Assembly: GCA_965222835.1 (NCBI GenBank)
Contig: CBDCUQ010000004.1
Span: 1,116,001 to 1,180,000 of the forward strand
DNA: 64,000 nucleotides
Origin: CBDCUQ01 sp965222835
GTDB lineage: Bacteria > Pseudomonadota > Alphaproteobacteria > Rhizobiales > Hyphomicrobiaceae
Direction of reading: 5' to 3'
Under the pieces are notes generated by a model. That model saw only the letters and a list, made by a program, of their open reading frames with translations, was not told the DNA's origin and searched no databases. The position numbers and the translations under genes were made by a program. This document shows, one piece after another, positions 9,457 through 17,548 of the stretch (position 1 is the stretch's first letter; each line of letters begins with the position of its first letter).

Positions 9457-9882
9457 CTAGGCTTTGGTGCCCGCTGCAGTATCACGTACTCCAATGCAGG
9501 AGCGAATGTGTGCGCCAAATGCTGCCCAGTTGAGGGGCTTCATGAGGTAAGATGTGGCGCCGGCCTGTAGTGCGGTCCTGACGGATTCGGGGTCGTCGCG
9601 CCCGCTTAAAACAATCACAGAAAGGTGCTTTAGCTTCGGATGTCCTCGGATGCAGCTGATCAGCTCGAATCCATTGATGTTCGGCATCTCGAGGTCGATA
9701 ATTGCGGCATTAAAGTCGTTGTTGAGGAGGCATTGCATGGCTGTCGCACCGTCTTCGGCCTCCGTGACGACAGCTCCAATTGATGAAACTCTTGTGCCGA
9801 TGACGGCGCGTGCCACCGGCTCATCATCGACGATGAGGACGCGTGGTGGAGCGGTGCTGGACGCGGCGGACGATGCTGTCAT
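9457..9882 (-). CDS. Single-domain (CheY-like) response regulator
   Basis: A 141-residue protein that is almost entirely a receiver domain: acidic pair D19-D20, phospho-acceptor D63 in IIDLEMP, S/T switch in VLSGRDD, and K115 in LMKPLNW. No output domain follows. It lies 50 bases upstream of the hybrid kinase on the same strand and probably exchanges phosphoryl groups with its HPt domain. Confidence 0.88.
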   Translation of the reverse strand: MTASSAASSTAPPRVLIVDDEPVARAVIGTRVSSIGAVVTEAEDGATAMQCLLNNDFNAAIIDLEMPNINGFELISCIRGHPKLKHLSVIVLSGRDDPESVRTALQAGATSYLMKPLNWAAFGAHIRSCIGVRDTAAGTKA

Positions 9883-10285
9883 TGTTGTCAGGCATTCTAA
9901 TTACATTCGTCCGTAGACTGAGCCAAAAGCGTTCATGTCTCATGAAGATCGGGCCCCGCGGACCGTCGAACTTGTAAGGCGATGCGGGTCTTAGCTCCTG
10001 CAAGGTAAATCAATGATCAATAACTTCAGTAAATGGTCGATTAAGCGTTGTTTCGTGGCAGATGGTGAGGTTGCGGCCTTAGGCTTCGGCTTAAAGGCGA
10101 TGAAAACAGAAGCAGAGGTTCTTTCTCGTGCCGGATATTGCTCTTGGGCAGAGGGGCGTTACCAATTCTGATATGAGAATGGCTGGGAACGCTGAATTCT
10201 CATTGTGCCTTTACAAGCAAAGGCCGCTTGTTGAGCCCCTCCGGTCAGAAGCGGTTCTCAAGATCTATATGACTTGCCGGAGCTA
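9883..10285. other. Intergenic region between receiver gene and TauE gene
   Basis: About 400 bases. It must hold the promoter of the minus-strand receiver/kinase operon near 9890-9960. It also contains the candidate small ORF at 10013-10171 and a GAGAAT/ATTCTC inverted repeat around 10174-10202. Nothing else in it is recognisable. Confidence 0.5.
10013..10171 (+). CDS. Possible 52-residue small protein
   Basis: This short ORF (MINNFSKWSIKRCF..., ending EGRYQF) lies in the 400-base gap between the receiver gene and the TauE gene. The ATG has an AAGG about nine bases upstream, a plausible ribosome site. The protein has three Trp or Cys-rich spots and a helical middle. I recognise no family, and coding status is unproven. 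Confidence 0.35.
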   Translation: MINNFSKWSIKRCFVADGEVAALGFGLKAMKTEAEVLSRAGYCSWAEGRYQF

Positions 10286-11080
10286 TCAGAGCCTCATGAA
10301 CAACAGGTAGGCCGCATAGAGCAGGACCACAGACAGAGCAAAGCGCAGGAGCCAGTCCGGAACGTGAGCGGTGATGCGTGAACCCAGGAGGATGCCGGGT
10401 ACGGATCCGGCAAGCAAGGCCAGAAGTAGCCAGCCATTGAAATTTCCCATACCCGCATGTCCGAGGCCGGACAGAAGTGTGAGGGGAATGGCGTGAACGA
10501 TGTCGGTGCCCACGACGCGCCGGGCAAGTAGGGTTGGGTACAGCCCCGTTAGAATGGCAACACCAATGGCGCCCGCCCCAACTGATGTTAGCGCCACCAA
10601 GGCGCCGAGGACGGCGCCAAACAGGACAGTCGGTATGGGGCGTGCGCTGGTTTTGGTCTCAGATGTGACGTCTCTGGGCTGACGGCGACGTAACCACGGA
10701 TGTAACGCCATGGCCACAGCGCTAATGAGGAGGGTGATAGCGAGGACCTTACGGATGTAATAGGAAAGCGACACCGTATCGACGGGCCAGAAGTAGAGCC
10801 ATGCTAGCATGACGGCGGCACCCGGAAGGCTGCCAAGTGCAAGCGAACCAAGAATACCCCAATGGACGTTGCCGAGACGGTGATGGCGCCAGGCTGCGCT
10901 GGTCTTGGTGACGGAGGCAAACAAAAGATCCGTTCCAACCGCGACCGCGGGCTGCACACCGATCCCGATAAGGAGTGGCGTGGTTAACGAACCGGCACCT
11001 ACGCCGGTCATACCGATCAGGAATCCGATGATGAATCCGCCACCGATAATCAGATGCAGGTTGGTCGTGATCAGGTCCAT
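10286..11080 (-). CDS. TauE/SafE-family sulfite/anion exporter
   Basis: A 264-residue protein with about eight hydrophobic segments. It has the two internally similar halves of the family, each marked by a Gly-rich loop: GMTGVGAGSLTTPLL near residue 25 and LTSVGAGAIGVAIL near 165. Family members move sulfite, sulfoacetate or other small sulfur-containing anions across the inner membrane. It lies 103 bases downstream of cysN on the same strand. By context I infer that it exports sulfite or exchanges a sulfur anion linked to assimilation, but the substrate is not proven by sequence. Confidence 0.85.
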   Translation of the reverse strand: MDLITTNLHLIIGGGFIIGFLIGMTGVGAGSLTTPLLIGIGVQPAVAVGTDLLFASVTKTSAAWRHHRLGNVHWGILGSLALGSLPGAAVMLAWLYFWPVDTVSLSYYIRKVLAITLLISAVAMALHPWLRRRQPRDVTSETKTSARPIPTVLFGAVLGALVALTSVGAGAIGVAILTGLYPTLLARRVVGTDIVHAIPLTLLSGLGHAGMGNFNGWLLLALLAGSVPGILLGSRITAHVPDWLLRFALSVVLLYAAYLLFMRL

Positions 11081-11183
11081 AGGCTAGTAGTCGCTCTGCA
11101 TCAATCACTGTCGGTTGTGGGGCCGGATAGGTTTGGCCAAACCCAATTTCACCATTTTGAGAGGGTGTTGCATAGAGCGCATG

Positions 11184-12725
11184 TCAGATTGAATAATCTG
11201 GTGCGCTCTCAATTTCCACGGCGATACCGGCCGCGCGCAATATAAGGGCGACCTCATTGGCGCGGCGGCGGAATTCCGGCTCAGCCTCCGGATCGTCTTT
11301 AATGTCGGCGCAGAGGCCGCGTTCCAGACTGGCCCGCGTTAAAACGAAGGTGTGCTCGCCGGTTCTGGCCGCTTCGGCGCTGACCTCGGTGACGACACCG
11401 CCAGCAATCGATGCGCCGGTTATGGCATCGACGAGCATGAAACTTCCGGTCTCCGGTGCATCGGCAAAGGTGTCAATTGCCGCACCGCGGCCGAGGGCAA
11501 TATGCGCAATGCCGATGTCGTTGACGTTGCAGGTCGAGGACGGGCTGGTTTCAAGCGTCTCAAGATCGAGGAGTGCGCGGATCTCGAGGCTGGACACGGG
11601 GATGAGGTCTGTCGCAGTGCGAAGCAGATAGGCGCCGCGGGGGTCATAGGCTGTTTCGCTGAGCCAGACGAGCCGCGTTTCGAGGCTGCGCACAACGACG
11701 GGCTTGGAATCGGCCTTTGACAGGACGGCACCGCGGGCAATGTCGAGATCAATGTCGAGTTCGATTGCGACGGCTTGCCCCTGGTGGGCTTCTTCGAGAT
11801 CGCGATCCTTGGTGGCGATGCGCTTGATGGCGGCGCTGCGCTTGGAAAGTGCGTCGACGATCGTTTCACCGACACGGATGCTGCCCGAACTCACTGTTCC
11901 TGCAAGTCCGCGGAAGTCATTGCGGGAATCGCGCAGCACAGTCTGCACGGGAAAGCGGAATGGCCCCGTCGATTCCGTGCCACGGCTTGGCAGTTCTTCA
12001 AGATGTTGAAGCAGTGTGGGGCCCTCGTACCACGCCATTTTGTCAGAGCGTTTGGCAACATTGTCGCCGGATACGGAAGCAACTGGAATGGCGATGGCTT
12101 CCCAGAAGCCGAAGCTCTGCGAAAGTTTGCGGAAATCGGCTTCGATCTGGCGGAAGGTTTCTTCCGACCAGTCAGCGAGATCCATCTTGTTGACGGCGAG
12201 AATGACGCGCTTCACGCCGACAAGGTCGAGGATGGCGGCGTGGCGGCGGGTCTGGCGTTTGACGCCGTGGCGTGCATCAATCAGCATAATCGCAACATCG
12301 GCGTGGCTTGCACCTGAGGCCATGTTGCGCGTGTATTGCTCGTGTCCGGGGCTGTCGATGACGACGATGCGCCGGTGTGCGGTGTCGAAATAGCGCCACG
12401 CGATGTCAATGGTGATGCCTTGTTCGCGCTCGGCAACGAGTCCGTCCATCAAAAGGCTGAAGTCGGGATTGCCACCGTCAACGGTCTTGCCACGCTTCAA
12501 AGTTTCGCGTTGGTCGTCGTAGAGATCGGTGGCGTCCCATAAGAGCCGCCCGATGAGTGTGGACTTACCATCATCGACCGATCCGCATGTCAGAATGCGG
12601 ATCAGACCGGAAAGCTCAGGCGCTACTTCGGCGAGCGTCTTGGCGACTGGCTTTGGTGTCTTGGGCTTAGCCGTGTCTTTGCGGTACCGTCTCGCCTTTG
12701 CCTTGATCGCAGGTTGTGCGGTCAT
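11184..12725 (-). CDS. cysN: Sulfate adenylyltransferase GTPase subunit CysN
   Basis: A 513-residue EF-Tu-like GTPase: P-loop GSVDDGKSTL near residue 48, switch II DSPGHEQY, and NKMD base recognition. Beta-barrel domains follow. With CysD it makes adenosine 5'-phosphosulfate from ATP and sulfate, driven by GTP hydrolysis. There is no C-terminal APS-kinase (CysC) domain, so this is not a NodQ-type fusion, which fits a CysH that uses APS directly. About 35 N-terminal residues are a basic, Pro/Lys-rich extension. Its ATG overlaps the cysD stop as TGATG, so translation is coupled. Confidence 0.96.
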   Translation of the reverse strand: MTAQPAIKAKARRYRKDTAKPKTPKPVAKTLAEVAPELSGLIRILTCGSVDDGKSTLIGRLLWDATDLYDDQRETLKRGKTVDGGNPDFSLLMDGLVAEREQGITIDIAWRYFDTAHRRIVVIDSPGHEQYTRNMASGASHADVAIMLIDARHGVKRQTRRHAAILDLVGVKRVILAVNKMDLADWSEETFRQIEADFRKLSQSFGFWEAIAIPVASVSGDNVAKRSDKMAWYEGPTLLQHLEELPSRGTESTGPFRFPVQTVLRDSRNDFRGLAGTVSSGSIRVGETIVDALSKRSAAIKRIATKDRDLEEAHQGQAVAIELDIDLDIARGAVLSKADSKPVVVRSLETRLVWLSETAYDPRGAYLLRTATDLIPVSSLEIRALLDLETLETSPSSTCNVNDIGIAHIALGRGAAIDTFADAPETGSFMLVDAITGASIAGGVVTEVSAEAARTGEHTFVLTRASLERGLCADIKDDPEAEPEFRRRANEVALILRAAGIAVEIESAPDYSI

Positions 12726-13630
12726 CAGAAGTACCCCTCCTGCTTCTTCTTCTCCATGGCGCCGGTTTGGTCATGATCGATAAGGCGGCCTTGGCGTTCG
12801 GATGTGCGTGCTCCCAGCGTTTCGGCGACCACGCTTTCCATGTCTTCGGCGTCGGATTCAACGGCGGCGGTCAGCGGATAACATCCAAGCGTGCGGAAGC
12901 GGACCTTTTTCATTTTGACCTTTTCGCCGGACTTGAGCGGCAGGCGGTCGTCGTCAACCATGAGGATCTGACCATTGCGGACGATCACGGGGCGCTCCTT
13001 GGCCATGTAGAGAGGCACCACGTCGAGCTTTTCACGCAGGATGTAGCGCCAGATGTCGCGTTCGGTCCAATTGGAGAGCGGGAAGACACGCACCGTCTCG
13101 CCGGTTCCGAGACGACCGTTCAAAAGACGCCACATTTCGGGGCGCTGCTTGCGCGGGTCCCAGCGGTGACCTTGGGCGCGGAACGAAAACACGCGTTCCT
13201 TGGCGCGGCTTGCTTCCTCGTCGCGTCGTGCCCCACCAAAGGCGGCATCGAAGGCATACTTATCGAGCGCCTCCTTCAAAGGTACGGTCTTCATCACGTC
13301 GGTATAGACGGATGGGGCATAGTCGAATGGATTGATTCCCTTGGCGATGCCTTCTTCGTTGGTATGGACAATGAGATCGAGATCGAAGTCGCGCGCTGTC
13401 TTATCGCGAAACTCGATCATTTCGCGAAACTTCCACTTGGTATCGATGTGCAGCACGGGAAATGGCAGGCGCGCCGGCCAAAAGGCCTTGCGGGCGAGAT
13501 GCAAGAGCACGGTTGAGTCCTTGCCGATCGAGTACAGCAACACTGGTTTGCGGAACTGAGCGGCGGCCTCGCGGAAGATATGCATACTCTCGGCCTCGAG
13601 GAGGTCGAGGTGAGAAATTTCCAATGTCAT
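12725..13630 (-). CDS. cysD: Sulfate adenylyltransferase subunit CysD
   Basis: A 301-residue member of the PP-loop ATP pyrophosphatase family. The loop reads YSIGKDSTVLLHL (about residues 31-43), and the family-conserved stretches FGGARRDEEASRAKERVFSFR and PLSNWTERDIWRYI are present. It is the catalytic subunit that joins sulfate to ATP, in complex with CysN. It overlaps cysH by ATGA at its start and cysN by one base at its stop, giving a tight cysH-cysD-cysN operon. Confidence 0.97.
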   Translation of the reverse strand: MTLEISHLDLLEAESMHIFREAAAQFRKPVLLYSIGKDSTVLLHLARKAFWPARLPFPVLHIDTKWKFREMIEFRDKTARDFDLDLIVHTNEEGIAKGINPFDYAPSVYTDVMKTVPLKEALDKYAFDAAFGGARRDEEASRAKERVFSFRAQGHRWDPRKQRPEMWRLLNGRLGTGETVRVFPLSNWTERDIWRYILREKLDVVPLYMAKERPVIVRNGQILMVDDDRLPLKSGEKVKMKKVRFRTLGCYPLTAAVESDAEDMESVVAETLGARTSERQGRLIDHDQTGAMEKKKQEGYF

Positions 13631-14448
13631 GCAGCCACACCTTTTGTCTTGGGGCGATTATGTAGTCCACATTCCTTGCCGTCTTCGTTCTCCCACCACC
13701 ACCGGCCGGCGCGGATGTCTTCTCCCGGGTGAATGGCGCGTGTGCAGGGCTGGCATCCGATTGAGGGATAGCCTTGGGCATGGAGCGGATTTACGGGAAT
13801 GTCGTTGGCGTCTACGTAGCGTTGAAGTTGTTCGAGCGTCCAGTCGGCAATCGGATTGAGTTTGATGAGCTGATGTTCGCCGTCCCAGACTGCAAACGGA
13901 ACGCTGGCGCGATTGCCGGATTGATCTCGGCGTATTCCCGTGATCCAGGCTGCTGCTCCTTTTAGGGCTTTGTTCAGGGGGCGTACCTTGCGAATTTCGC
14001 AGCAGGCTTTACGCGCATCAATCGATTGACGGAATCCCATGATGCCGTCGCGGGCGACCAGGCTCTCCACTTCCGCGGCGTCGGGGAAGACGAGCCGGAT
14101 CTTGAGGCGATAGCGTAGTTCGCTGGCTTCCAGGGTTTCGAGCGTTTCGGGGAAGTGGCGGCCGGTATCGAGCGTGAAAATGTCGAACTTGGTTTTGGCG
14201 GTTGCGGCGCCATGCAATACGGCCTGGTCCTCGAGGCCCAGGCTGGTGGAAAAAGCGATGCGCCCCGTGATCGTCTCCGCAATGAGCTTGAGGCGTGCCT
14301 CTAAGTCCGGCAACTCACTTAATTCGCGATCGAGCTTGTGCGCTAGCTCGGGCCCTGATGGGGCTCTTCCGGGTGCCTCTTGGACGGCCTTTTTCGGCGC
14401 CTGTTTGGCTGCAGCCTTCCTCGAGACCGGACGGGTTGTCTTGCTCAT
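13627..14448 (-). CDS. cysH: Assimilatory adenylyl-sulfate (APS) reductase CysH
   Basis: A 273-residue protein. The PP-loop-like FSTSLGLEDQAVLH is near residue 66, and the Cys pair CC149-150 together with C232-X2-C235 is the [4Fe-4S] ligand set of APS reductases. The catalytic C260 lies in the C-terminal KECGLH. PAPS-specific enzymes lack the two Cys pairs, so this enzyme should reduce APS, using thioredoxin or glutaredoxin, to sulfite and AMP. The first 33 residues are a Lys/Ala-rich extension of no known role. It is the first gene of the cysHDN operon; cysI/J-type sulfite reductase is not in this window. Confidence 0.94.
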   Translation of the reverse strand: MSKTTRPVSRKAAAKQAPKKAVQEAPGRAPSGPELAHKLDRELSELPDLEARLKLIAETITGRIAFSTSLGLEDQAVLHGAATAKTKFDIFTLDTGRHFPETLETLEASELRYRLKIRLVFPDAAEVESLVARDGIMGFRQSIDARKACCEIRKVRPLNKALKGAAAWITGIRRDQSGNRASVPFAVWDGEHQLIKLNPIADWTLEQLQRYVDANDIPVNPLHAQGYPSIGCQPCTRAIHPGEDIRAGRWWWENEDGKECGLHNRPKTKGVAA

Positions 14449-14467
14449 AGGGATCCTCCGAACGAGC

Positions 14468-14490
14468 GGAACATATGGAAAAACTGTTCC
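14468..14490 (-). promoter_or_regulatory. Inverted repeat upstream of cysH, possible operator
   Basis: GGAACA and TGTTCC are separated by 11 bases, 20 to 42 bases upstream of the cysH ATG. The symmetry and position suit a dimeric repressor or activator site for the sulfate operon. I cannot match it to a named regulator. Confidence 0.35.
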
Positions 14491-14632
14491 CAGGAAAAGG
14501 GGATCATAGAAATAAGAATATAAATTCTGGCTAATAGGTCCCCTGGAGAGAAAAATTATACCTAACTGCGGCTTTCGGGAAATGTTTGGTGTGGAAGCGG
14601 GTTTGCGGGCGAGAGGGCGCCGGCGGGGTGGG

Positions 14633-15073
14633 CTACCAAGCGCCCTGATTTAGCATGGATTTCCAGGGTTCGCTGGGGGGCTGTGCCCCTCCCCTTTGTA
14701 AGAGTTCAATTGAGATGAGATCGGGTGAACGGACAAAAGCCATGCGTCCGTCCCGCGGCGGCCGGGCGATTGTTACGCCGCCTTCCTGCAGGCGTTTGCA
14801 GGTGGCATAGATGTCGTCGACTTCGAAGGCGAGATGGCCAAAGTTCCGCGCGCTTTCGTAGGCTTCCGGGTCCCAATTGTAGGTGAGCTCGAGGAGGGGT
14901 GCGCGTTCGGATTTGGCGCGCTCCGCATCGCCTGGCGCCGCAAGGAAAATGAGGGTGAAGCGGCCCTGGGAATTGTCGATGCGCCGGACCTCGGTGAAGC
15001 CCAAAAGACCGCAGTAAAATGCCAGGCTTTGCTCGATGTTGCTGATCCGCACCATCGCGTGGAGATAACGCAT
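14633..15073 (-). CDS. gloA: Lactoylglutathione lyase-like (glyoxalase I, VOC family)
   Basis: 146 residues from the ATG at 15073 (MRYLHAMVRI), where glyoxalase I proteins normally begin. An in-frame ATG at 15151 would add 26 residues with no family character. The four metal-ligand positions look present: His in RYLHAMVRI, Glu in LLELTYNW, His in FGHLAFEVDD and Glu in SIELLQRG. The enzyme isomerises the methylglyoxal-glutathione hemithioacetal to S-lactoylglutathione in the cytoplasm. It stands alone, 184 bases upstream of cysH on the same strand, with no visible tie to sulfur assimilation. Confidence 0.88.
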   Translation of the reverse strand: MRYLHAMVRISNIEQSLAFYCGLLGFTEVRRIDNSQGRFTLIFLAAPGDAERAKSERAPLLELTYNWDPEAYESARNFGHLAFEVDDIYATCKRLQEGGVTIARPPRDGRMAFVRSPDLISIELLQRGGAQPPSEPWKSMLNQGAW

Positions 15074-15661
15074 TTGGACCTGAACTCCGTCTTCACCGTG
15101 CTTCGTCGCAGCAACTGTTGGCCCACCCGCCAGGGCGGCGTCAATGCCCATGCTTTGGGCGATCCAGAAAGGTCAAGGGCAGAATTGGTGCGTGGTGTCG
15201 CATTGATGCTTTCAGTTTTGGGATCTGCTGGGGATTGTTGGACGTTCGTTGGGGAAAGACGGCCGAACCATAATCTTTGAAAAGTGATGCAATGCTATAC
15301 GGACACAGAGAAAAATCAGGTTGAAGATGATGTTGATTTTGGCCTGTGCTGCCGCTGTTCGCTAGTGCGGACTGGATCAGCACAAAAATTCTTTCCGGTG
15401 GACGCGTGGCTCGGGTGGTTTGACCAGTTTGGTGAAGCCGGTCAGATCGTTATCTCGCCTTGATCATGTGGACGAAAGCGAGGTGGGAAGGCACTGCGAT
15501 TCCGCGTTCCAAAATTGCACTAGCGGGCCTGCGTGCGGATGGTATTGTCTCACTCAACTGATGCGATTCTCCGGCTCCAAGGTGAGGGCCACGGAAACCC
15601 GGAACGAAGCGCTCAGCTCATAGTCGATAAGACGTGATTTCAGTAATCGCGGGGTAGAGAA
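15074..15661. other. Intergenic region between gloA and the cold-shock gene
   Basis: About 590 bases between divergent genes. ORFs on both strands here (for example 15141-15383 minus and 15420-15623 plus) lack ribosome sites and family features, so I do not call them. The region should hold the gloA promoter and the promoter and leader of the cold-shock-domain gene. I see no repeat or named RNA. Confidence 0.4.
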
Positions 15662-16261
15662 ATGGGGGAAACTAAGCAGCCTCCGGAGTTTCCGGTCGGT
15701 AACGTTTCGCTGGAAGGAACTACAGAGAGGCTCGACGAAGCCGGCCTCGAAGTTTTTGAGATCGCGGGCCACATAAAATGGTTTGATGTCTCTAAAGGGT
15801 ATGGCTTCATCGTTCCCGATAATGGACTGCCGGACGTGCTTTTGCACGTCACCTGTCTCAGGGCCGGGGGTTATCAAACAGCCTACGAAGGGGCGCGTGT
15901 GCACTGTCAAGTGCTAAAGCGTCCAAAGGGCATGCAGGCCTTTCAGATCCTTTCGATGGATGAGAGCACGGCCATTCATCCGTCGCTTCTGCCGCAGCGT
16001 ACGCACGTACAGGTGCAGCCAGAAAGCGACTGGGAGCGTGCTCAGGTGAAGTGGTTCAACCGGGTTCGCGGGTTTGGATTCTTGACACGCGGCGAAGGAA
16101 CGGCTGACATCTTCGTGCACATGGAGACATTGCGCCGGTTCGGGTTCACAGAGTTACGTCCCGGCCAGATCGTCCAGGTGCGTTGGGGTTTCGGCTCCAA
16201 GGGCTGTATGGCGGCCGAGCTTCGACCAGACGGTGTTCCACCCTTGAGTTCGCCGCATTAA
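15662..16261 (+). CDS. Double cold-shock-domain protein (CspD/CspA family)
   Basis: 199 residues with two cold-shock domains. The first (about 32-98) has HIKWFDVSKGYGFIVPD and VLLHVTCL. The second (about 125-192) has QVKWFNRVRGFGFLTRGEG and DIFVHMETL. Both keep the RNP1 (KGYGFI/RGFGFL) and RNP2-like (VLLH/IFVH) nucleic-acid-binding strands. The linker is Pro/Gln-rich, and the N-terminal 30 residues are acidic. Tandem-domain forms are typical of alphaproteobacteria and bind single-stranded RNA or DNA. The DUF192 gene follows after 12 bases. Confidence 0.9.
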   Translation: MGETKQPPEFPVGNVSLEGTTERLDEAGLEVFEIAGHIKWFDVSKGYGFIVPDNGLPDVLLHVTCLRAGGYQTAYEGARVHCQVLKRPKGMQAFQILSMDESTAIHPSLLPQRTHVQVQPESDWERAQVKWFNRVRGFGFLTRGEGTADIFVHMETLRRFGFTELRPGQIVQVRWGFGSKGCMAAELRPDGVPPLSSPH

Positions 16262-16273
16262 CCGCGGACGCAA

Positions 16274-16786
16274 ATGCTCAAAACGTCAAAATTCAGCGGG
16301 GCCGCACTTCTGGCGGCCCTGTTCCTTTGTGTGGGCCTCGTGGCTGTCTACGTACTTGATGGGCGGTCGCTGCCATCTGACGCGGTCAGGTCCGGACAAC
16401 ACACGGAACCTCTCCAGATCGTCACCAAGTCGGGTGTGCGGTCGTTTCAGGTCGAGATTGCGCGGACCCCTGAGGAGCATAGAACCGGGCTGATGTTTCG
16501 CACATCGCTTTCGGACGAGGCCGGCATGCTGTTCCTGCATGATGTCCCCCAGGAACTGAGTATGTGGATGCGCAACACGTACATCCCGCTCGATATGGTG
16601 TTCATTCGGGCCGACGGAATGATCCATCGAATTGAGGCCAAGACTCAGCCGATGTCTGAGGAGATCGTTTCATCACAGGGCGCCGTGACGGCCGTTCTCG
16701 AGATTGCTGGCGGTGCTGCCGGCCGATTGGGGATCGTGGCGGGTGACAAGGTCGATCATTCCTTTTTCCAACCGCCCAAGCCGTAG
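16274..16786 (+). CDS. DUF192 family exported/anchored protein
   Basis: A 170-residue protein. An N-terminal hydrophobic segment (about 9-29) is a signal or anchor. The DUF192 core follows: FQVEIARTPEEHRTGLMFR, then MLFLHDVPQELSMWMRNTYIPLDMVFI and a C-terminal AVLEIAGGAAGRLGI. The fold is a small beta-barrel whose function is unknown in general. It lies 12 bases after the cold-shock gene and is probably co-transcribed. Confidence 0.88.
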   Translation: MLKTSKFSGAALLAALFLCVGLVAVYVLDGRSLPSDAVRSGQHTEPLQIVTKSGVRSFQVEIARTPEEHRTGLMFRTSLSDEAGMLFLHDVPQELSMWMRNTYIPLDMVFIRADGMIHRIEAKTQPMSEEIVSSQGAVTAVLEIAGGAAGRLGIVAGDKVDHSFFQPPKP

Positions 16787-16853
16787 GATCTTCATTGGCG
16801 TCGTATAGCGATCTTGACCCGGAGGCGGTGACGCGGCACATGTCAGCCACCGT

Positions 16854-16930
16854 CGGGGCGTAGCTCAGCCTGGTAGAGCACCTGCTTTGGGAGCAGGGGG
16901 TCGTAGGTTCGAATCCTGTCGCCCCGACCA
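16854..16930 (+). tRNA. tRNA-Pro (TGG)
   Basis: A complete cloverleaf: acceptor CGGGGCG/CGCCCCG, the D arm with AGCTCAG, a 7-base anticodon loop TTTGGGA giving anticodon TGG, the T arm GGTTCGAATCC, discriminator A and an encoded CCA end. It reads the CCA/CCG family of proline codons. Confidence 0.96.
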
Positions 16931-17000
16931 ATTCAACACCCGCCCGGGACATTCCGGGCCTTGCGCGCGGTTTGCGCGTTTTGAAGGTCAGGACCAAAAT

Positions 17001-17306
17001 ATGGTTGCCCGTATTTACAAGCCCTCGAAGTCGGCCATGCAATCTGGGTTGGGCCGGACGATGCATTGGGTGCTTGAGTTTGAGCCAACGGCTGCGCGTT
17101 CGATTGATCCCTTGATGGGATGGACCAGCTCATCTGACACTGCGGCTCAGGTTCGGCTTGAATTCGATTCAAAGGATGCGGCGGTCACCTATGCCGAGCG
17201 TAATGGTCTTGCCTACGCATTGCAGGAGCCTGAGCCGCGCCGGCGCCCGCGCAAATCCTACGCCGAGAATTTCAAGTATGGGCGTGTCGGGTCGTGGACT
17301 CACTGA
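17001..17306 (+). CDS. NDUFS4-like complex I accessory subunit (ETC complex I subunit)
   Basis: 101 residues from the ATG at 17001, preceded by AGGTCAGGA. An upstream in-frame start would run into the tRNA and is rejected. It opens ARIYKPSKSAMQSG, followed by WVLEFEP, the central DPLMGWTSS, and FDSKDAAVTYAERNGLAYAL, ending in RPRKSYAENFKYGR. These are the hallmarks of the 18-kDa subunit found in mitochondria and alphaproteobacteria, which supports assembly of NADH:ubiquinone oxidoreductase on the matrix/cytoplasmic side. It lies between two tRNA genes. Confidence 0.92.
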   Translation: MVARIYKPSKSAMQSGLGRTMHWVLEFEPTAARSIDPLMGWTSSSDTAAQVRLEFDSKDAAVTYAERNGLAYALQEPEPRRRPRKSYAENFKYGRVGSWTH

Positions 17307-17426
17307 AAGTGGCTTTCGGGCTGCGCTTCTAAATGCCAGAGGCGTGATGGTTAGGCCTGGATCAGTACCTCGGGGTGGCGCTTGCGTTAAGTCTGCCGAG
17401 CGCTTAAGCGGTGTCATAGGACGCGT

Positions 17427-17503
<77 letters not shown>

Positions 17504-17548
17504 GCGCTTGACGGCATCACCGATGTTGCGCGTTTTCGGGGGACCGGG

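Noticed and set aside
12716..13516. A 266-codon plus-strand ORF opposite cysD
   Set aside because: It is the shadow of cysD; the codon-position GC bias belongs to the minus-strand frame, which has the PP-loop and NWTERDIW motifs.
16887..17000. N-terminal extension of the NDUFS4-like ORF into tRNA-Pro
   Set aside because: The extension would overlap the tRNA gene, and the family N-terminus (ARIYKPSKSAMQSG) begins right after the ATG at 17001.
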